Of a DNA stretch of 64,000 nt, positions 44,435 through 54,490 are shown one piece after another. The notes under the pieces were generated by a model. That model was not told where the DNA came from. It made no database searches and saw only the letters and a program-made list of their open reading frames with translations. This stretch comes from Clostridium tetanomorphum (GTDB lineage Bacteria; Bacillota; Clostridia; Clostridiales; Clostridiaceae). The position numbers and the translations under genes were made by a program. The stretch covers positions 39,757 to 103,756 of the forward strand of contig NZ_JAGGKA010000017.1 of assembly GCF_017873215.1 (NCBI RefSeq), written 5' to 3'. Numbering within the stretch: the stretch's first letter is position 1; each line of letters opens with the position of its first letter.

Positions 44435-45330
44435 TTATATGACCTTATTGTTTAATTCTTTAATCGCAAGATAATAGGCTCCCTTTGCAGAAGATACCTC
44501 ATCCTCAATTATTATAAAGTCATCTATATATGTTTTCGCACATTCTTTAAATAGCTTATTCATTAATTGTGATTTCACAAGAATGCTTCCTTTGATTCCT
44601 ATTTTTACATTATTTTTTATACATAACTTTTTGTATACGTTGTAAGTTATAGAGGCTAAGGCTTGTGCTGAATTGTTCACTATTTGGAAAGCTATTTTGT
44701 TATCATTATTTGCTTCCTCTATTACTATAGGAGCTACTGCAGCTATATCCCCTTTTGAACTGGAATATATAAAATCCTTAATTTCTTCATTATTCCATAT
44801 GTTTAATTTTTTTAAAATATGTCTACTAAGCTCACTTTCTTTAATTCCTAATTCTCTTTCTTTAACTATTCTTTTAAAAGCCTCTATAGCAATATAATAT
44901 CCACTGTCTTCATCCCCTAAAATATGTCCCCACCCTCCAGATCTTGCAACATTATTATTATATATTCCATAACTTATAGAGCCAGTTCCTGATATTGTTA
45001 ATATTCCATCTTCTCCTTTTAGTATTGAAGCTAAAGCTATATCTGCATCGTTTACAGCTTTTACTATAGTGCTAAATTTATTCTTCAATGTATTTGTTTA
45101 TTACTTCCCGATTCTACTCCTGCAAGTCCTAAATATATATATACATAATTGTTCCCTATAGCTTTTATACATTCGTCTATAGCACTTATTATGTTACATA
45201 ATGCTTTTTCTTTATTTACTACTAAATTTCCAAATTACTTACAGTTTTTGTATAATTCTTCCCCTTCAAGTGTATAGGCTATAGCCTCCGTCTTTGTTCA
45301 TCCTCCATCTACACCAATAATATAATTCAT
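44435..45330 (-). pseudogene. Broken BadF/BcrA-type amino-sugar kinase (MurK-like)
   Basis: From ATG 45330 (AAGGAGAG upstream) the frame reads MNYIIGVDGG, TGA (45298-45300), TKTEAIAYTLEGEELYKNCK, TAA (45235-45237), FGNLVVNKEKAL... GLAGVESGSNKQIH, TGA (45085-45087). The rest continues in another frame to 44435 with ISGTGSISYGIYNNN and GGWGHILGDEDSGYYIA. Two nonsense codons, one of them inside the phosphate-binding loop, plus a frameshift inactivate it. C. acetobutylicum MurK, a MurNAc/GlcNAc kinase of this family encoded in a cell-wall recovery cluster, is the closest known role. The 217-residue C-terminal frame could start at TTG 45088 but lacks the ATP site. Confidence 0.85.
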
Positions 45331-45479
45331 ATTTCTCTCCTTATAAATTATTATAAATTAATATTAATTTTATGTTTTTTCATATATAAAAAATCTTATA
45401 AGTATATTATACTAAAATTTTGAAATAATTACCATGAATTCATGTATAATTTTTCCGATTTTAACATTTTTATCACATT

Positions 45480-45508
45480 TTTACTTGCTTATGATTATAA
45501 TATATAAT
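45480..45508 (+). promoter_or_regulatory. Promoter of the subtilisin gene
   Basis: TTTACT (45480-45485), 17-base spacer, TATAAT (45503-45508), 25 bases before the start. A 12-bp palindrome CATGAATTCATG lies upstream at 45433-45444. Confidence 0.65.
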
Positions 45509-45532
45509 GGAATTAATTATACGAGGTAATAA

Positions 45533-46729
45533 ATGTTTATACTTAAAAGCAAACTAGACCCAAACCTAAAAAAGATTGTTAAAACAAAATCCTATAAAAA
45601 TATAAGAATTCTTATTCACTGTAAAACATTACAAGAAAAAGCTGAAAATAAAATAAAAAGTTTTGGTGGAAAAATACTAAGAACTATTTCTTCTGTAAAT
45701 TGTATATGCGCTATGGCCTCTCCAAAGGTAATAGATAGGCTTTTAGAATATCCTAACATAGATTATATAACTTTTGATTCATTTGCCTTTTTATGTGGAA
45801 AAAGTATATTATCTGCTAATAGTGTACCTGTTCAAGAAAGATATCGGCTTACTGGTAGAGGAATATGTATAGGACTAGTGGACAGTGGGGTATATCCTCA
45901 CGCTGATTTACTTAATCCTAGTAATAAAATAAAGAGATTTGTTGATCTAATAAACGATTATAGATATCCTTATGATGATAATGGTCATGGTACATTCATT
46001 AGTGGCTTAATATGCGGTAGTGGTTACCTTTCTAAGGGATTGCATAAAGGTATCGCAGAAAATAGTAACATCTATTCAATAAAAGCCTTTAATAATTTAG
46101 GAAGAGGATATATATCTGATTTGCTATATTCTATTGAAAAATTAATAGCTGATAAAGATGAATTTAATATACGAATCATATGCCTTCCATGGGAAATAAC
46201 AGACAATAATGATTTTACTCTATCTCTTTTTTCACAACTATTTAAAAAAGCTGTAAGTAAAGGAATTATAATTATAGTCCCATCAGGTCACAATGGAAAT
46301 TATGAATGTTCTATGAGAGGAATTTCAATTTTAGATAACTGCATAACTGTAGGAGGCTTAGATACAACTTCTCCTTGTATAAAACCATATATAAATTCTT
46401 CTTGTGGTCCTGTAAATAAAAAAGATAAACCTGACTTATCCGCTGCTTGCGTAGATATTTGTTCTTTAAATTCGAACGCAAATTATATATCTGAAAAAAA
46501 CGGCATTAAAATATATCCTCACACTTTAGAAACCCCTTATGCTTGCTTTACTGGTACTTCTTGTGCAGCTGCCTATGTAAGTGGAATATGTGCACTTCTA
46601 TATGAAAATAATCCTAATTTAAGCTTTAAAGATATATGCTCTCTTTTAAAAGTTTCTTGTAAAATGTTAGATATACCAAAATGGGCACAAGGTGCTGGAA
46701 CCATAGATTTAAATAAATTACTACCATAA
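45533..46729 (+). CDS. Subtilisin-like serine protease (S8), probably intracellular
   Basis: 398 aa with no signal peptide. An N-terminal propeptide-like domain (about 1-90, KIKSFGGKILRTISSVNCIC) precedes the S8 core. Catalytic triad: Asp in IGLVDSGVYPHADL (about 122), His in NGHGTFISGL (about 154) and Ser in GTSCAAAYVSGICAL (about 345); oxyanion Asn in SGHNGNYECS. It resembles AprX or intracellular subtilisins that degrade proteins in stressed or sporulating cells. The core is Cys-rich for a subtilisin. Confidence 0.88.
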   Translation: MFILKSKLDPNLKKIVKTKSYKNIRILIHCKTLQEKAENKIKSFGGKILRTISSVNCICAMASPKVIDRLLEYPNIDYITFDSFAFLCGKSILSANSVPVQERYRLTGRGICIGLVDSGVYPHADLLNPSNKIKRFVDLINDYRYPYDDNGHGTFISGLICGSGYLSKGLHKGIAENSNIYSIKAFNNLGRGYISDLLYSIEKLIADKDEFNIRIICLPWEITDNNDFTLSLFSQLFKKAVSKGIIIIVPSGHNGNYECSMRGISILDNCITVGGLDTTSPCIKPYINSSCGPVNKKDKPDLSAACVDICSLNSNANYISEKNGIKIYPHTLETPYACFTGTSCAAAYVSGICALLYENNPNLSFKDICSLLKVSCKMLDIPKWAQGAGTIDLNKLLP

Positions 46730-46776
46730 CAAAATTATATTAGCAATTTGTTCACAAATAAAATATTATATTTTAA

Positions 46777-46804
46777 TTGAAATATATATAATTTATGGTA
46801 AAAT
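46777..46804 (+). promoter_or_regulatory. Promoter of the ferritin gene
   Basis: TTGAAA (46777-46782), 16-base spacer, TAAAAT (46799-46804). Confidence 0.6.
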
Positions 46805-46840
46805 GTAATAAAAAAACATATGAATGAGGTGAAATAAACT

Positions 46841-47353
46841 ATGTTAAGTGAAAGCCTAAATAGTGCAATTAACGACCAGATAAATTATGAAATGTACTCC
46901 GAAAACATATACTTAGCTATGCAAGCTTATTGTTCATCATTGGATTTAGACGGTTTTGCTAATTTCTTCAAAGTTCAAGTACAAGAGGAAAGATTTCATG
47001 CAATGAAATTTTTTGATTATGTAAACCAAATGGGTGGAAGAGTAAAAATCGGTGCTATAGAATGTCCTGAAAATGAATATGAATCCATTCTCGATGTATT
47101 TAAAATCGCTTATGAACATGAACAAAAAGTTACTAGAAGAATATATAATTTAGCTGATATGGCTACTGAAGAAAGAGATCATGCTACTATGAGTTTTTTA
47201 AAATGGTTTATAGATGAGCAAGTAGAAGAAGAAAATACTTTTTCTACTTTAATAAGAAAACTAGAAAGAATCGGAAATGATTCTGCTAGTATATATATGC
47301 TAGATACAGAGCTTGCCCAAAGAACTTTTACTCCTCCAACAACTAATGCTTAA
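46841..47353 (+). CDS. ftnA: Ferritin
   Basis: 170-aa non-haem ferritin that stores iron in a 24-subunit cytosolic shell. Ferroxidase residues: Glu17 (NYEMYSENIYLAMQ), Glu50 and His53 (EERFHAMKFFDYV), Glu94 (AYEHEQKVTRRI) and the EQVEEENTF segment with Gln/Glu near 127-131. It begins MLSESLNSAINDQINYE, like other clostridial ferritins. GAGGTGA precedes the ATG. Own promoter; convergent with LysR. Confidence 0.95.
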   Translation: MLSESLNSAINDQINYEMYSENIYLAMQAYCSSLDLDGFANFFKVQVQEERFHAMKFFDYVNQMGGRVKIGAIECPENEYESILDVFKIAYEHEQKVTRRIYNLADMATEERDHATMSFLKWFIDEQVEEENTFSTLIRKLERIGNDSASIYMLDTELAQRTFTPPTTNA

Positions 47354-47384
47354 TTTATAATAGTCTTTAAAATTAAAGTAGATT

Positions 47385-47440
47385 AAGATAAATAAAAGAA
47401 TTTTACCACTTATTAAGAACAAAACTCTTTTATTTATCTT
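47385..47440. terminator. Convergent hairpin between ferritin and LysR genes
   Basis: AAGATAAATAAAAGA (47385-47399) pairs with TCTTTTATTTATCTT (47426-47440) over a 26-base loop. Confidence 0.65.
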
Positions 47441-48320
47441 CTACTTCTTTTTTAGCAAAATCTATAAAATTTTTAAAAAGTCTAGCCATAAATTTATCTC
47501 TATGATAAATCAAACTAAATTTCCTTTTAATATGTTCATCAACTAATTTTATAGAACATAATCGTCCATCTAAGATTTCATTTTTTACACATCTTTTTGA
47601 AATACAAGCTACTCCAAGACCTGCTTCTACAGCCTTTTTAATAGCTTCTGTGTTTCCTAATTCAAAGGCAACTTCATAAGTTATGCCCCTTAAATTTAAT
47701 ATGTTTTCAAACACTTCTCTTGTTCCACTGCCGACTTCTCTCATTATAATTTTACTCTCATTAATTTTATCTATAGGTATGCTATCTAATTTGCTCCATT
47801 CATGGTCATTAGAAGCTATCATTATTAATTCATCTTGGCAAAAATCCTTTACAATTATATCTTCTTCATATATAGGCCCTTCAACAAAAGCAAAGTCTAT
47901 TTTATTTTCTAAAATCATATTTGATATAATTTTAGTATTCTCTATGACTATTGATATATCTACTTTTTTATACTTGTTCATAAACTTACCAATTATATCT
48001 GGTAACACATATATTCCTATTGTAGTGCTTGCTCCAATTTTTATCTTTCCTTCAGATGAATTGTTAATATCACTTATCTTTCTAATTCCTTCATCATATA
48101 TATTTATGATTCTTCTAACATAATTTAAGAAAATTTCTCCTTCATAAGTTAAATATAATTTTTTACTTATTCTATCAAATAATCTTACATTTAATTCCTT
48201 TTCCAATTCCTGTATAGCCTGACTTACAGCTGGTTGACTTATATATAAACTCTCAGCCACTTCAGTCATATTTAATTTAATAGCAACTTCATAAAATATT
48301 CTTAATTTTCTTTCGTTCAT
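47430..48320 (-). CDS. LysR-family transcriptional regulator
   Basis: 296 aa. N-terminal helix-turn-helix LRIFYEVAIKLNMTEVAESL then YISQPAVSQAIQELEKEL, followed by the periplasmic-binding-like effector domain (IKIGASTTIGIYVLPDIIGK). Closest in style to CysL-type regulators. ATG 48320 has GGTGAT upstream. The target is not evident: the fab operon lies downstream on the same strand, but a terminator separates them. Confidence 0.88.
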   Translation of the reverse strand: MNERKLRIFYEVAIKLNMTEVAESLYISQPAVSQAIQELEKELNVRLFDRISKKLYLTYEGEIFLNYVRRIINIYDEGIRKISDINNSSEGKIKIGASTTIGIYVLPDIIGKFMNKYKKVDISIVIENTKIISNMILENKIDFAFVEGPIYEEDIIVKDFCQDELIMIASNDHEWSKLDSIPIDKINESKIIMREVGSGTREVFENILNLRGITYEVAFELGNTEAIKKAVEAGLGVACISKRCVKNEILDGRLCSIKLVDEHIKRKFSLIYHRDKFMARLFKNFIDFAKKEVEDK

Positions 48321-48363
48321 ATTTATCACCAAAATTCCATAAAATAATAACTAAATAATATAA

Positions 48364-48393
48364 AATAGTTAACAGGATTTCCTGTTAACTATT
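48364..48393 (-). terminator. Terminator of the fatty-acid operon
   Basis: AATAGTTAACAGGA (48364-48377) and TCCTGTTAACTATT (48380-48393) pair perfectly. The inner arm covers the stop codon of the acc fusion gene. Confidence 0.7.
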
Positions 48394-50130
48394 GAAAAAA
48401 ACACCCATGTTTCTAAATTTATTATATCTATTATCTAATAACTTATCTACAGATAATTTATTTAATTCATATAAGGTTTTTACTAAATCTTCTTTTATAG
48501 TAATAGCCATCTTATCTGGATTTCTACTAGCATCATTTAACGGTTCATCTAATATCTTATCAATTATTCCAAAGCTTTTTAAGTCTTGAGCAGTTATTTT
48601 CATTACTTTTGCTGCTTCTTCGGCTCTAGAAGCATCCTTCCACAATATACTAGCAAAACCTTCAGCTGATAGAACAGAGTATATAGAATTCTCTAACATC
48701 CAAACATTATCAGCAACAGCCAAAGCTAAAGCTCCTCCACTTCCACCTTCTCCTATAACTATAGATATAATAGGAGTTTTAAGTGCTGACATTTCTATTA
48801 AGTTTCTTGCAATAGCTTCACCTTGCCCTCTTTCTTCTGCTCCTATGCCGCAATAAGCTCCTGGCGTATCAACAAAACATATTACTGGTCTCTTAAACTT
48901 TTCAGCTTGTTTCATAAGTCTTAAAGCTTTTCTATACCCCTCTGGATTAGGCATTCCAAAATTTCTTTTTAAATTCTCTTTTAAATCTCTACCCTTTTGT
49001 TGTGCTACAACTGTTATTGGAATACCATTTAAAAAAGCTATCCCTCCAATTATGCAGCTATCATCACCAAAGTATCTATCTCCATGGAATTCAATAAACG
49101 AATGAAATATTTTATTTATATAATCTAGAGAAGTAGGCCTATCTATTTTTCTTACTACATTAAGTTTCTCCCAAGGACTTAAATTATTATTGCTTTTTTC
49201 TGCCTCTTCTTTATTTTCAAGTTTATTGTTGCAAATTATATCTTCTTGCAAACAATTTTTATTATGAATCTTTAATATTATCCCTAATGTATCTTTTAAC
49301 TCTTTTCTTTTGACTATTTTATCTATAAAACCATGTTTTAATAAAAATTCCGCACTTTGAAATCCTTCTGGTAACTTTTGCTTTATTGTTTGCTCTATAA
49401 CTCTCTTCCCCGCAAATCCTATAAGGGCACCTGGCTCTGCTAATATTATATCTCCAAGCATTGCAAAACTAGCCGTAACTCCACCTGTTGTTGGATCTGT
49501 CAGCACAGATATATATAATAATCCTTTTTCATTTAATCTTGACAATGCAGCACTGACTTTTGCCATTTGCATTAATGAATACATTCCTTCTTGCATTCTA
49601 GCTCCGCCGGAAGCGGTAAATATTATTAATGGTACTTCTTCTTCTATAGCTTTCTCTACTGCTCTGGTTATTTTCTCTCCAACTACTGATCCCATACTTC
49701 CCATGAGAAAGCTGCTATCCATAACACAAAGTACTGATTTTTCTCCTTTTATTTGCCCTATACCTGTAACCACAGCTTCATTTAAACCTGTACTATCTTT
49801 TAATTCTTCAATTTTTTCCTCATATCCTTCAAATGACAAAGGATTTAAAGTAGAAATATTCGAGTTTATTTCCTCCCAAGTTCCCTCATCTATTATTTGC
49901 TTTACTCTATCATAAGCTGATACCCTAAGATGGCACTTACAGAAACCACAAACTCTCAAGTTTTCTTCCAAATCTTTTGTGTAAATTATCTGCCCACATT
50001 TCTTACATTTAATCCACATTCCATCTGGAATATTTGGCTTTTGCAATTCTTCTTTATTATTTTTCATGGCATTTAAGCTTTGGGAACTAACGGTAATATA
50101 TTTAGTTTTTTTAAAAAGCCCTTTAAACAC
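48385..50130 (-). CDS. accDA: Fused acetyl-CoA carboxylase carboxyltransferase, AccD-AccA
   Basis: 581-aa single chain that joins the two normally separate subunits. Residues 1-290 are AccD with the zinc finger Cys42, Cys45, Cys61, Cys64 (CKKCG...CGFC) and [13 protein letters not shown] 25-residue Asn/Lys/Glu linker (about 290-316) follows. Residues about 317-581 are AccA, starting at the usual core [16 protein letters not shown], with [20 protein letters not shown]. The reading frame is intact through the junction. It makes malonyl-CoA with AccB and AccC. GTG start behind AGGAGAT. Confidence 0.93.
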   Translation of the reverse strand: MFKGLFKKTKYITVSSQSLNAMKNNKEELQKPNIPDGMWIKCKKCGQIIYTKDLEENLRVCGFCKCHLRVSAYDRVKQIIDEGTWEEINSNISTLNPLSFEGYEEKIEELKDSTGLNEAVVTGIGQIKGEKSVLCVMDSSFLMGSMGSVVGEKITRAVEKAIEEEVPLIIFTASGGARMQEGMYSLMQMAKVSAALSRLNEKGLLYISVLTDPTTGGVTASFAMLGDIILAEPGALIGFAGKRVIEQTIKQKLPEGFQSAEFLLKHGFIDKIVKRKELKDTLGIILKIHNKNCLQEDIICNNKLENKEEAEKSNNNLSPWEKLNVVRKIDRPTSLDYINKIFHSFIEFHGDRYFGDDSCIIGGIAFLNGIPITVVAQQKGRDLKENLKRNFGMPNPEGYRKALRLMKQAEKFKRPVICFVDTPGAYCGIGAEERGQGEAIARNLIEMSALKTPIISIVIGEGGSGGALALAVADNVWMLENSIYSVLSAEGFASILWKDASRAEEAAKVMKITAQDLKSFGIIDKILDEPLNDASRNPDKMAITIKEDLVKTLYELNKLSVDKLLDNRYNKFRNMGVFFNS

Positions 50131-50142
50131 CTAAATCATCTC

Positions 50143-51483
50143 CTATTTATGGTTTCTGCCTATAAAACCTGTATCATAATTTGCATTTATAAAATCCACA
50201 TTATTTATAATTTTAAACTGGTAATCAATATTAGTTTTAATTCCACCTACCAAGAACTCCCCTAGTGCTCTTCGCATTTTGTTTATAGCTTCTTCTCTAT
50301 CATTTCCATACACAATAAGTTTTGCTATCATAGAATCATAATTTGGTGGTATTATATATCCATCATAAAGAAAAGTATCAACCCTAACTCCTGGTCCTCC
50401 AGGCATAAACAATCCTTTTACTTTTCCTGGTGAAGGTCTAAAATCTTTTTCAGCATCCTCTGCATTTATTCTACATTCTATAGCATGCCCTTTGATTTCT
50501 ATATCCTTTTGAGAAATGTTTAATTTTTCTCCTGATGCAATCCTTATTTGTTCCTTTATTAAATCTATCCCTGTAACTAATTCTGTTATTGGGTGCTCAA
50601 CCTGAATTCTTGTATTCATTTCCATGAAATAAAAATTATTGTTTTTGTCGAGTAAAAATTCTATGGTTCCTGCATTTTTGTATCCTACATATTTAGCTGC
50701 CTTAATAGCTGCTTCCCCCATCTTTTCTCTTAACTGTTCCGTCATTATAGGACAAGGAGCTTCCTCTAGTACTTTCTGGTTTCTCCTTTGAATGGAGCAA
50801 TCTCTTTCTCCTAAATAAACCACATTTCCGTAATTGTCAGCTAATATCTGAATTTCCACATGTCTTGGGTTTTCAAGATACTTTTCCATGTACATAGTAT
50901 CATCACCAAAGGAAGCTTTAGCTTCTATCCTAGCTTTTTGTAAAGATACAAGAAGTTCATTTTCTGTTCTTACTATTCTAATTCCTCTACCTCCGCCCCC
51001 TGCGGAAGCTTTAATCATTACAGGATATCCTATTTTTTTAGCATTTTCTAACGCTTCTTCATCACTTAATATAGGCTTCTTAGATCCTGGTATAACTGGT
51101 ACTCCTGCTTCCATCATCATAGCTCTTGCATTAGACTTATTTCCCATTTTATCTATAATATCAGCATCTGGTCCTATAAAAGTTATATTACACTCTCTAC
51201 ACATTTCAGCAAACTTGCTATTCTCTGAAAGAAATCCAAAACCTGGATGAATAGCCTCCGCTCCTGTGAGTACTGTAGCACTTAATATATTTTTTATATT
51301 TAAATAACTATCTTTAGGGGAAGGAGGCCCTATACACACTGATTCATCCGCCATTTCAACATGTAAAGAATCTTTATCAACAGTAGAATATACAGCTACT
51401 GTTTCTATGCCCATTTCCCTACAAGCTCTAACTATTCTAACTGCAATTTCTCCTCTATTTGCAATTAATATTTTTTTAAACAT
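50143..51483 (-). CDS. accC: Biotin carboxylase AccC
   Basis: 446-aa ATP-grasp enzyme that carboxylates biotin on Acc[21 protein letters not shown] at the start, ATP loop [14 protein letters not shown] (about 160-173), and active-site [18 protein letters not shown] (about 286). Four bases separate it from fabZ. Normal length. Confidence 0.97.
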   Translation of the reverse strand: MFKKILIANRGEIAVRIVRACREMGIETVAVYSTVDKDSLHVEMADESVCIGPPSPKDSYLNIKNILSATVLTGAEAIHPGFGFLSENSKFAEMCRECNITFIGPDADIIDKMGNKSNARAMMMEAGVPVIPGSKKPILSDEEALENAKKIGYPVMIKASAGGGGRGIRIVRTENELLVSLQKARIEAKASFGDDTMYMEKYLENPRHVEIQILADNYGNVVYLGERDCSIQRRNQKVLEEAPCPIMTEQLREKMGEAAIKAAKYVGYKNAGTIEFLLDKNNNFYFMEMNTRIQVEHPITELVTGIDLIKEQIRIASGEKLNISQKDIEIKGHAIECRINAEDAEKDFRPSPGKVKGLFMPGGPGVRVDTFLYDGYIIPPNYDSMIAKLIVYGNDREEAINKMRRALGEFLVGGIKTNIDYQFKIINNVDFINANYDTGFIGRNHK

Positions 51484-51487
51484 CCTA

Positions 51488-51919
51488 TCACCCTATCATA
51501 ACCATTATTTCTGCTTCTGCTGCTTTTTCTCCATTTACAGTAGCTACAGCACTAGCTATTCCTGCTGATCCTTTCAACTTTATTAGTTCAATTTCTAATT
51601 TTAGTACATCTCCAGGAACTACTTTCCTTCTAAATCTTGCTTTATTAATTCCTGCGAAGTATGCTATTTTATCCTTAAACTGCTCAAGGCTTAAAACTGC
51701 TACTGCTCCTACCTGTGCTAATGCTTCTATTATCAACACACCTGGCATTACAGGTTCCTTAGGGAAATGTCCTTGAAAAAAATATTCATTCATAGTCACA
51801 TTTTTATATCCAATAGCTTTTTTTCCTGGCTCTAATTGTACTATTTTATCTACTAATAAAAACGGATATCTATGTGGTATTATCTTCATTATATCCTTTA
51901 TATTCAATTCTTTTTCCAT
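51488..51919 (-). CDS. fabZ: 3-hydroxyacyl-ACP dehydratase FabZ
   Basis: 143-aa hot-dog enzyme. Catalytic His in [14 protein letters not shown] (about residue 18-19) and [20 protein letters not shown] with its Glu (about 65). It dehydrates hydroxyacyl-ACP in chain elongation. RBS AAGGTGAG. Confidence 0.96.
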   Translation of the reverse strand: MEKELNIKDIMKIIPHRYPFLLVDKIVQLEPGKKAIGYKNVTMNEYFFQGHFPKEPVMPGVLIIEALAQVGAVAVLSLEQFKDKIAYFAGINKARFRRKVVPGDVLKLEIELIKLKGSAGIASAVATVNGEKAAEAEIMVMIG

Positions 51920-51957
51920 TAACTCACCTTCATTAATAATATTTTAACATATAAACT

Positions 51958-52443
51958 TTAAGGTTTAATTTTAAATAACGGCTGGCCATATTCTACCATA
52001 TCCCCATCTCTAACTAATATATCTACTATTTCTCCATCAACATCACTTTCTATCTCATTCATTAATTTCATAGCTTCTATGATACATAAAGTATCTCCTT
52101 TTTTTATCTTAGTTCCAACTTTTACAAAAGATTCTTTATCTGGTGCTGGTGATCCATAAAATGTTCCAACTATAGGTGAATTCACCATAGTCACATTTAC
52201 ATCATTTGCTTCTGAATTCTCATCTAAACTTTCACTAGCAATATCTTCTTTATTAATCTTAACTTCTTCTATACTACCATTTTGTGAACTTATAATTTCT
52301 TTTTTATCCTGAAAACTTTCCAAATATATTTTCTCTGTATCTTTTTTCATCTTTATAGATACACCGTTTTCTTCAATTTCTAAGTCTGTAATCTTCGAAT
52401 CACTCATTACTTTTATTAATTCAGCAATGCCTTTAAAATCCAT
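51958..52443 (-). CDS. accB: Biotin carboxyl carrier protein AccB
   Basis: 161 aa. Short N-terminal helix region, acidic linker (about 45-85), and a biotinyl domain with [10 protein letters not shown]; Lys126 is the biotinylated residue. It begins two bases after fabF. Confidence 0.96.
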   Translation of the reverse strand: MDFKGIAELIKVMSDSKITDLEIEENGVSIKMKKDTEKIYLESFQDKKEIISSQNGSIEEVKINKEDIASESLDENSEANDVNVTMVNSPIVGTFYGSPAPDKESFVKVGTKIKKGDTLCIIEAMKLMNEIESDVDGEIVDILVRDGDMVEYGQPLFKIKP

Positions 52444-52445
52444 AT

Positions 52446-53684
52446 CTATTCACTCCATTTTTTTAATAGAATTACTGCATTATGTCCACCAAATCCTAGA
52501 GAATTGGACATAACATAATTCAATTCTTTTTCCCTACCTTCATTAGGTACATAATCTAAATCACATTCCTCATCTGCTACTTTATATCCAATAGTAGGAG
52601 GAATGAAGTTATCTTCCATGGCTTTAATTGATGCAACAGCCTCTACTGCTCCTGCTGCTCCTAAAAGATGACCGGTCATTGACTTTGTTGAACTTATAGG
52701 TATTTCTTTAGCATAATCACCAAATACAGTCTTTATTGCCGCTGTTTCAAATTTATCATTAGGTTCTGTTCCTGTTCCATGTGCATTTATATAAGAAACA
52801 TCTGATGGATTTATATCTGCTTCTTCTATGGCAATCTTCATAGCTCTTGCAGCACCTTCCCCTTCCGGTGCTGGAGATGTTATATGATAAGCATCGCAGG
52901 TTGCTCCATATCCTACTACTTCTGCATATATTTTAGCATTTCTAGCTTTAGCATGCTCTAATGATTCAAGTATAACTATTCCTGCTCCTTCTCCCATAAC
53001 AAATCCATTTCTTTCTTTATCGAAAGGAATGGATGCTCTTTTAGGATCTGTACTTTTACTAAGGGCAGTAATTGATATAAATCCTGCTATAGAAAGAGGC
53101 GTAATTGAAGCTTCACTTCCTCCCGCTATTATAATATCAGCTGATCCATTTTGTATCATTCTATAAGCTTCTCCTATACAATTTGTTCCTGTAGAACAAG
53201 CCGTTACTACTGTAGTACATATTCCTTTAGCTCCAAATTTTATTGCTATATTTCCAGCTGCCATATTGCTTATTATCATTGGAATAAACAATGGATGTAC
53301 TCTATTAGGACCTTTTTCTAAAAGAGTTTGCTGTTGTTTTTCAATAGTTCCTATTCCACCTATTCCTGACCCTACAACTACTCCAAATTTTTCTTTTTCT
53401 ATTTTTTCTAAATCTATATTTGCATCTTCAATTGCTTCAGCTGCTGCTGCTACAGCAAATTGACAGAATCTATCCATTCTCTTTGCTTCTCTTTTGTCTA
53501 TTGTGTCTTCTGGATTGAAGCCTTTAACTTCTGCAGCAAGTTTAGCTTTAAAGTTTTCTATATCAAATGCTTTAATAAAATCTATACCACAAACTCCGTT
53601 TTTTAAGCTGTTCCAAAAAGTTTCTACATTATTTCCTACAGGAGTTATAGCACCCATACCTGTAACAACTACTTTTCTTTTCAC
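52446..53684 (-). CDS. fabF: 3-oxoacyl-ACP synthase II FabF
   Basis: 412-aa condensing enzyme. Active-site Cys163 ([14 protein letters not shown]), His in [13 protein letters not shown] (about 300) and in [13 protein letters not shown] (about 337). Elongates acyl-ACP with malonyl-ACP. GTG start at 53684, with AAGGTTGG upstream. It belongs to a run of closely spaced fab genes. Confidence 0.96.
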   Translation of the reverse strand: MKRKVVVTGMGAITPVGNNVETFWNSLKNGVCGIDFIKAFDIENFKAKLAAEVKGFNPEDTIDKREAKRMDRFCQFAVAAAAEAIEDANIDLEKIEKEKFGVVVGSGIGGIGTIEKQQQTLLEKGPNRVHPLFIPMIISNMAAGNIAIKFGAKGICTTVVTACSTGTNCIGEAYRMIQNGSADIIIAGGSEASITPLSIAGFISITALSKSTDPKRASIPFDKERNGFVMGEGAGIVILESLEHAKARNAKIYAEVVGYGATCDAYHITSPAPEGEGAARAMKIAIEEADINPSDVSYINAHGTGTEPNDKFETAAIKTVFGDYAKEIPISSTKSMTGHLLGAAGAVEAVASIKAMEDNFIPPTIGYKVADEECDLDYVPNEGREKELNYVMSNSLGFGGHNAVILLKKWSE

Positions 53685-53711
53685 TTTTCATACCAACCTT
53701 TCTTTAAATAA

Positions 53712-54464
53712 TTAAATAACCATTCCTCCGTCTACATTTAAAACTTGACCTGTAATATAAGAAGAATTATCTGAAGATAAGAATGCTACAACTTCCGCCA
53801 CATCTTCAGCCTTTCCAAATCTCTTTAAAGGAATATTAGCCAATGCCCCTTCCTTTACTTTCTCTGAAAGTGAGTCTGTCATATCTGTTTCTATAAATCC
53901 TGGAGCTACTGCATTCACATTTATTCCTCTTGAAGCTAATTCCTTTGCTGCTGACTTTGTAAGTCCTATAATTCCTGCCTTAGCAGCTGCATAATTTGCC
54001 TGACCTGCATTACCTGTAATACCTATTACTGAAGATATATTTATTATTTTCCCATATCTTTGTTTAAGCATTATAGATGAAGCATGCCTTATACAATTAA
54101 ATGCTCCTTTTAAATTAACTTGTATTACTTTATCAAAGTCTTCCTCTTTCATTCTCATTAAAAGCCCATCTGCTGTAATTCCAGCATTATTTACTAATAT
54201 GTCTAAGGATCCAAATTCTTCTACTGCAGCTTTAATTATTTTTTCTGCATCCTTAAAATTACTAACATCCCCTTGAACCGCAATAGCTTTTACTCCTCTA
54301 GATTCTATTTCTTTTATTATATCTTCAACTACATTAGCACTATTTCTATAATTTACTACTATGTTTGCACCAATTTCTGCAAGCTTTAATGCTATAGCTC
54401 TTCCTATTCCTCTGCTTCCACCTGTAACTACAGCCGTCTTTCCTTGTAATATTTTATTGCACAT
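53712..54464 (-). CDS. fabG: 3-oxoacyl-ACP reductase FabG
   Basis: 250-aa short-chain dehydrogenase using NADPH. Cofactor loop [18 protein letters not shown] (13-30), NNAGIT, and catalytic Ser144 with Tyr158 and Lys162 (ANYAAAKAG). ATG 54464 matches the family start; a GTG 18 bases earlier is in frame but not well placed for a ribosome binding site. Confidence 0.95.
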   Translation of the reverse strand: MCNKILQGKTAVVTGGSRGIGRAIALKLAEIGANIVVNYRNSANVVEDIIKEIESRGVKAIAVQGDVSNFKDAEKIIKAAVEEFGSLDILVNNAGITADGLLMRMKEEDFDKVIQVNLKGAFNCIRHASSIMLKQRYGKIINISSVIGITGNAGQANYAAAKAGIIGLTKSAAKELASRGINVNAVAPGFIETDMTDSLSEKVKEGALANIPLKRFGKAEDVAEVVAFLSSDNSSYITGQVLNVDGGMVI

Positions 54465-54490
54465 ACTAATTATCCACTCCACCTAAAATA

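Noticed and set aside
45298..45300. TGA in the kinase gene as selenocysteine
   Set aside because: The position is a Gly of the ATP loop in the family, a second stop (TAA) and a frameshift follow, and no SECIS-like hairpin is evident. Decay explains all three.
29858..45330. Biosynthetic or defence island in place of catabolism
   Set aside because: Every recognisable enzyme fits peptidoglycan sugar turnover; no synthase, nuclease, toxin or helicase is present.
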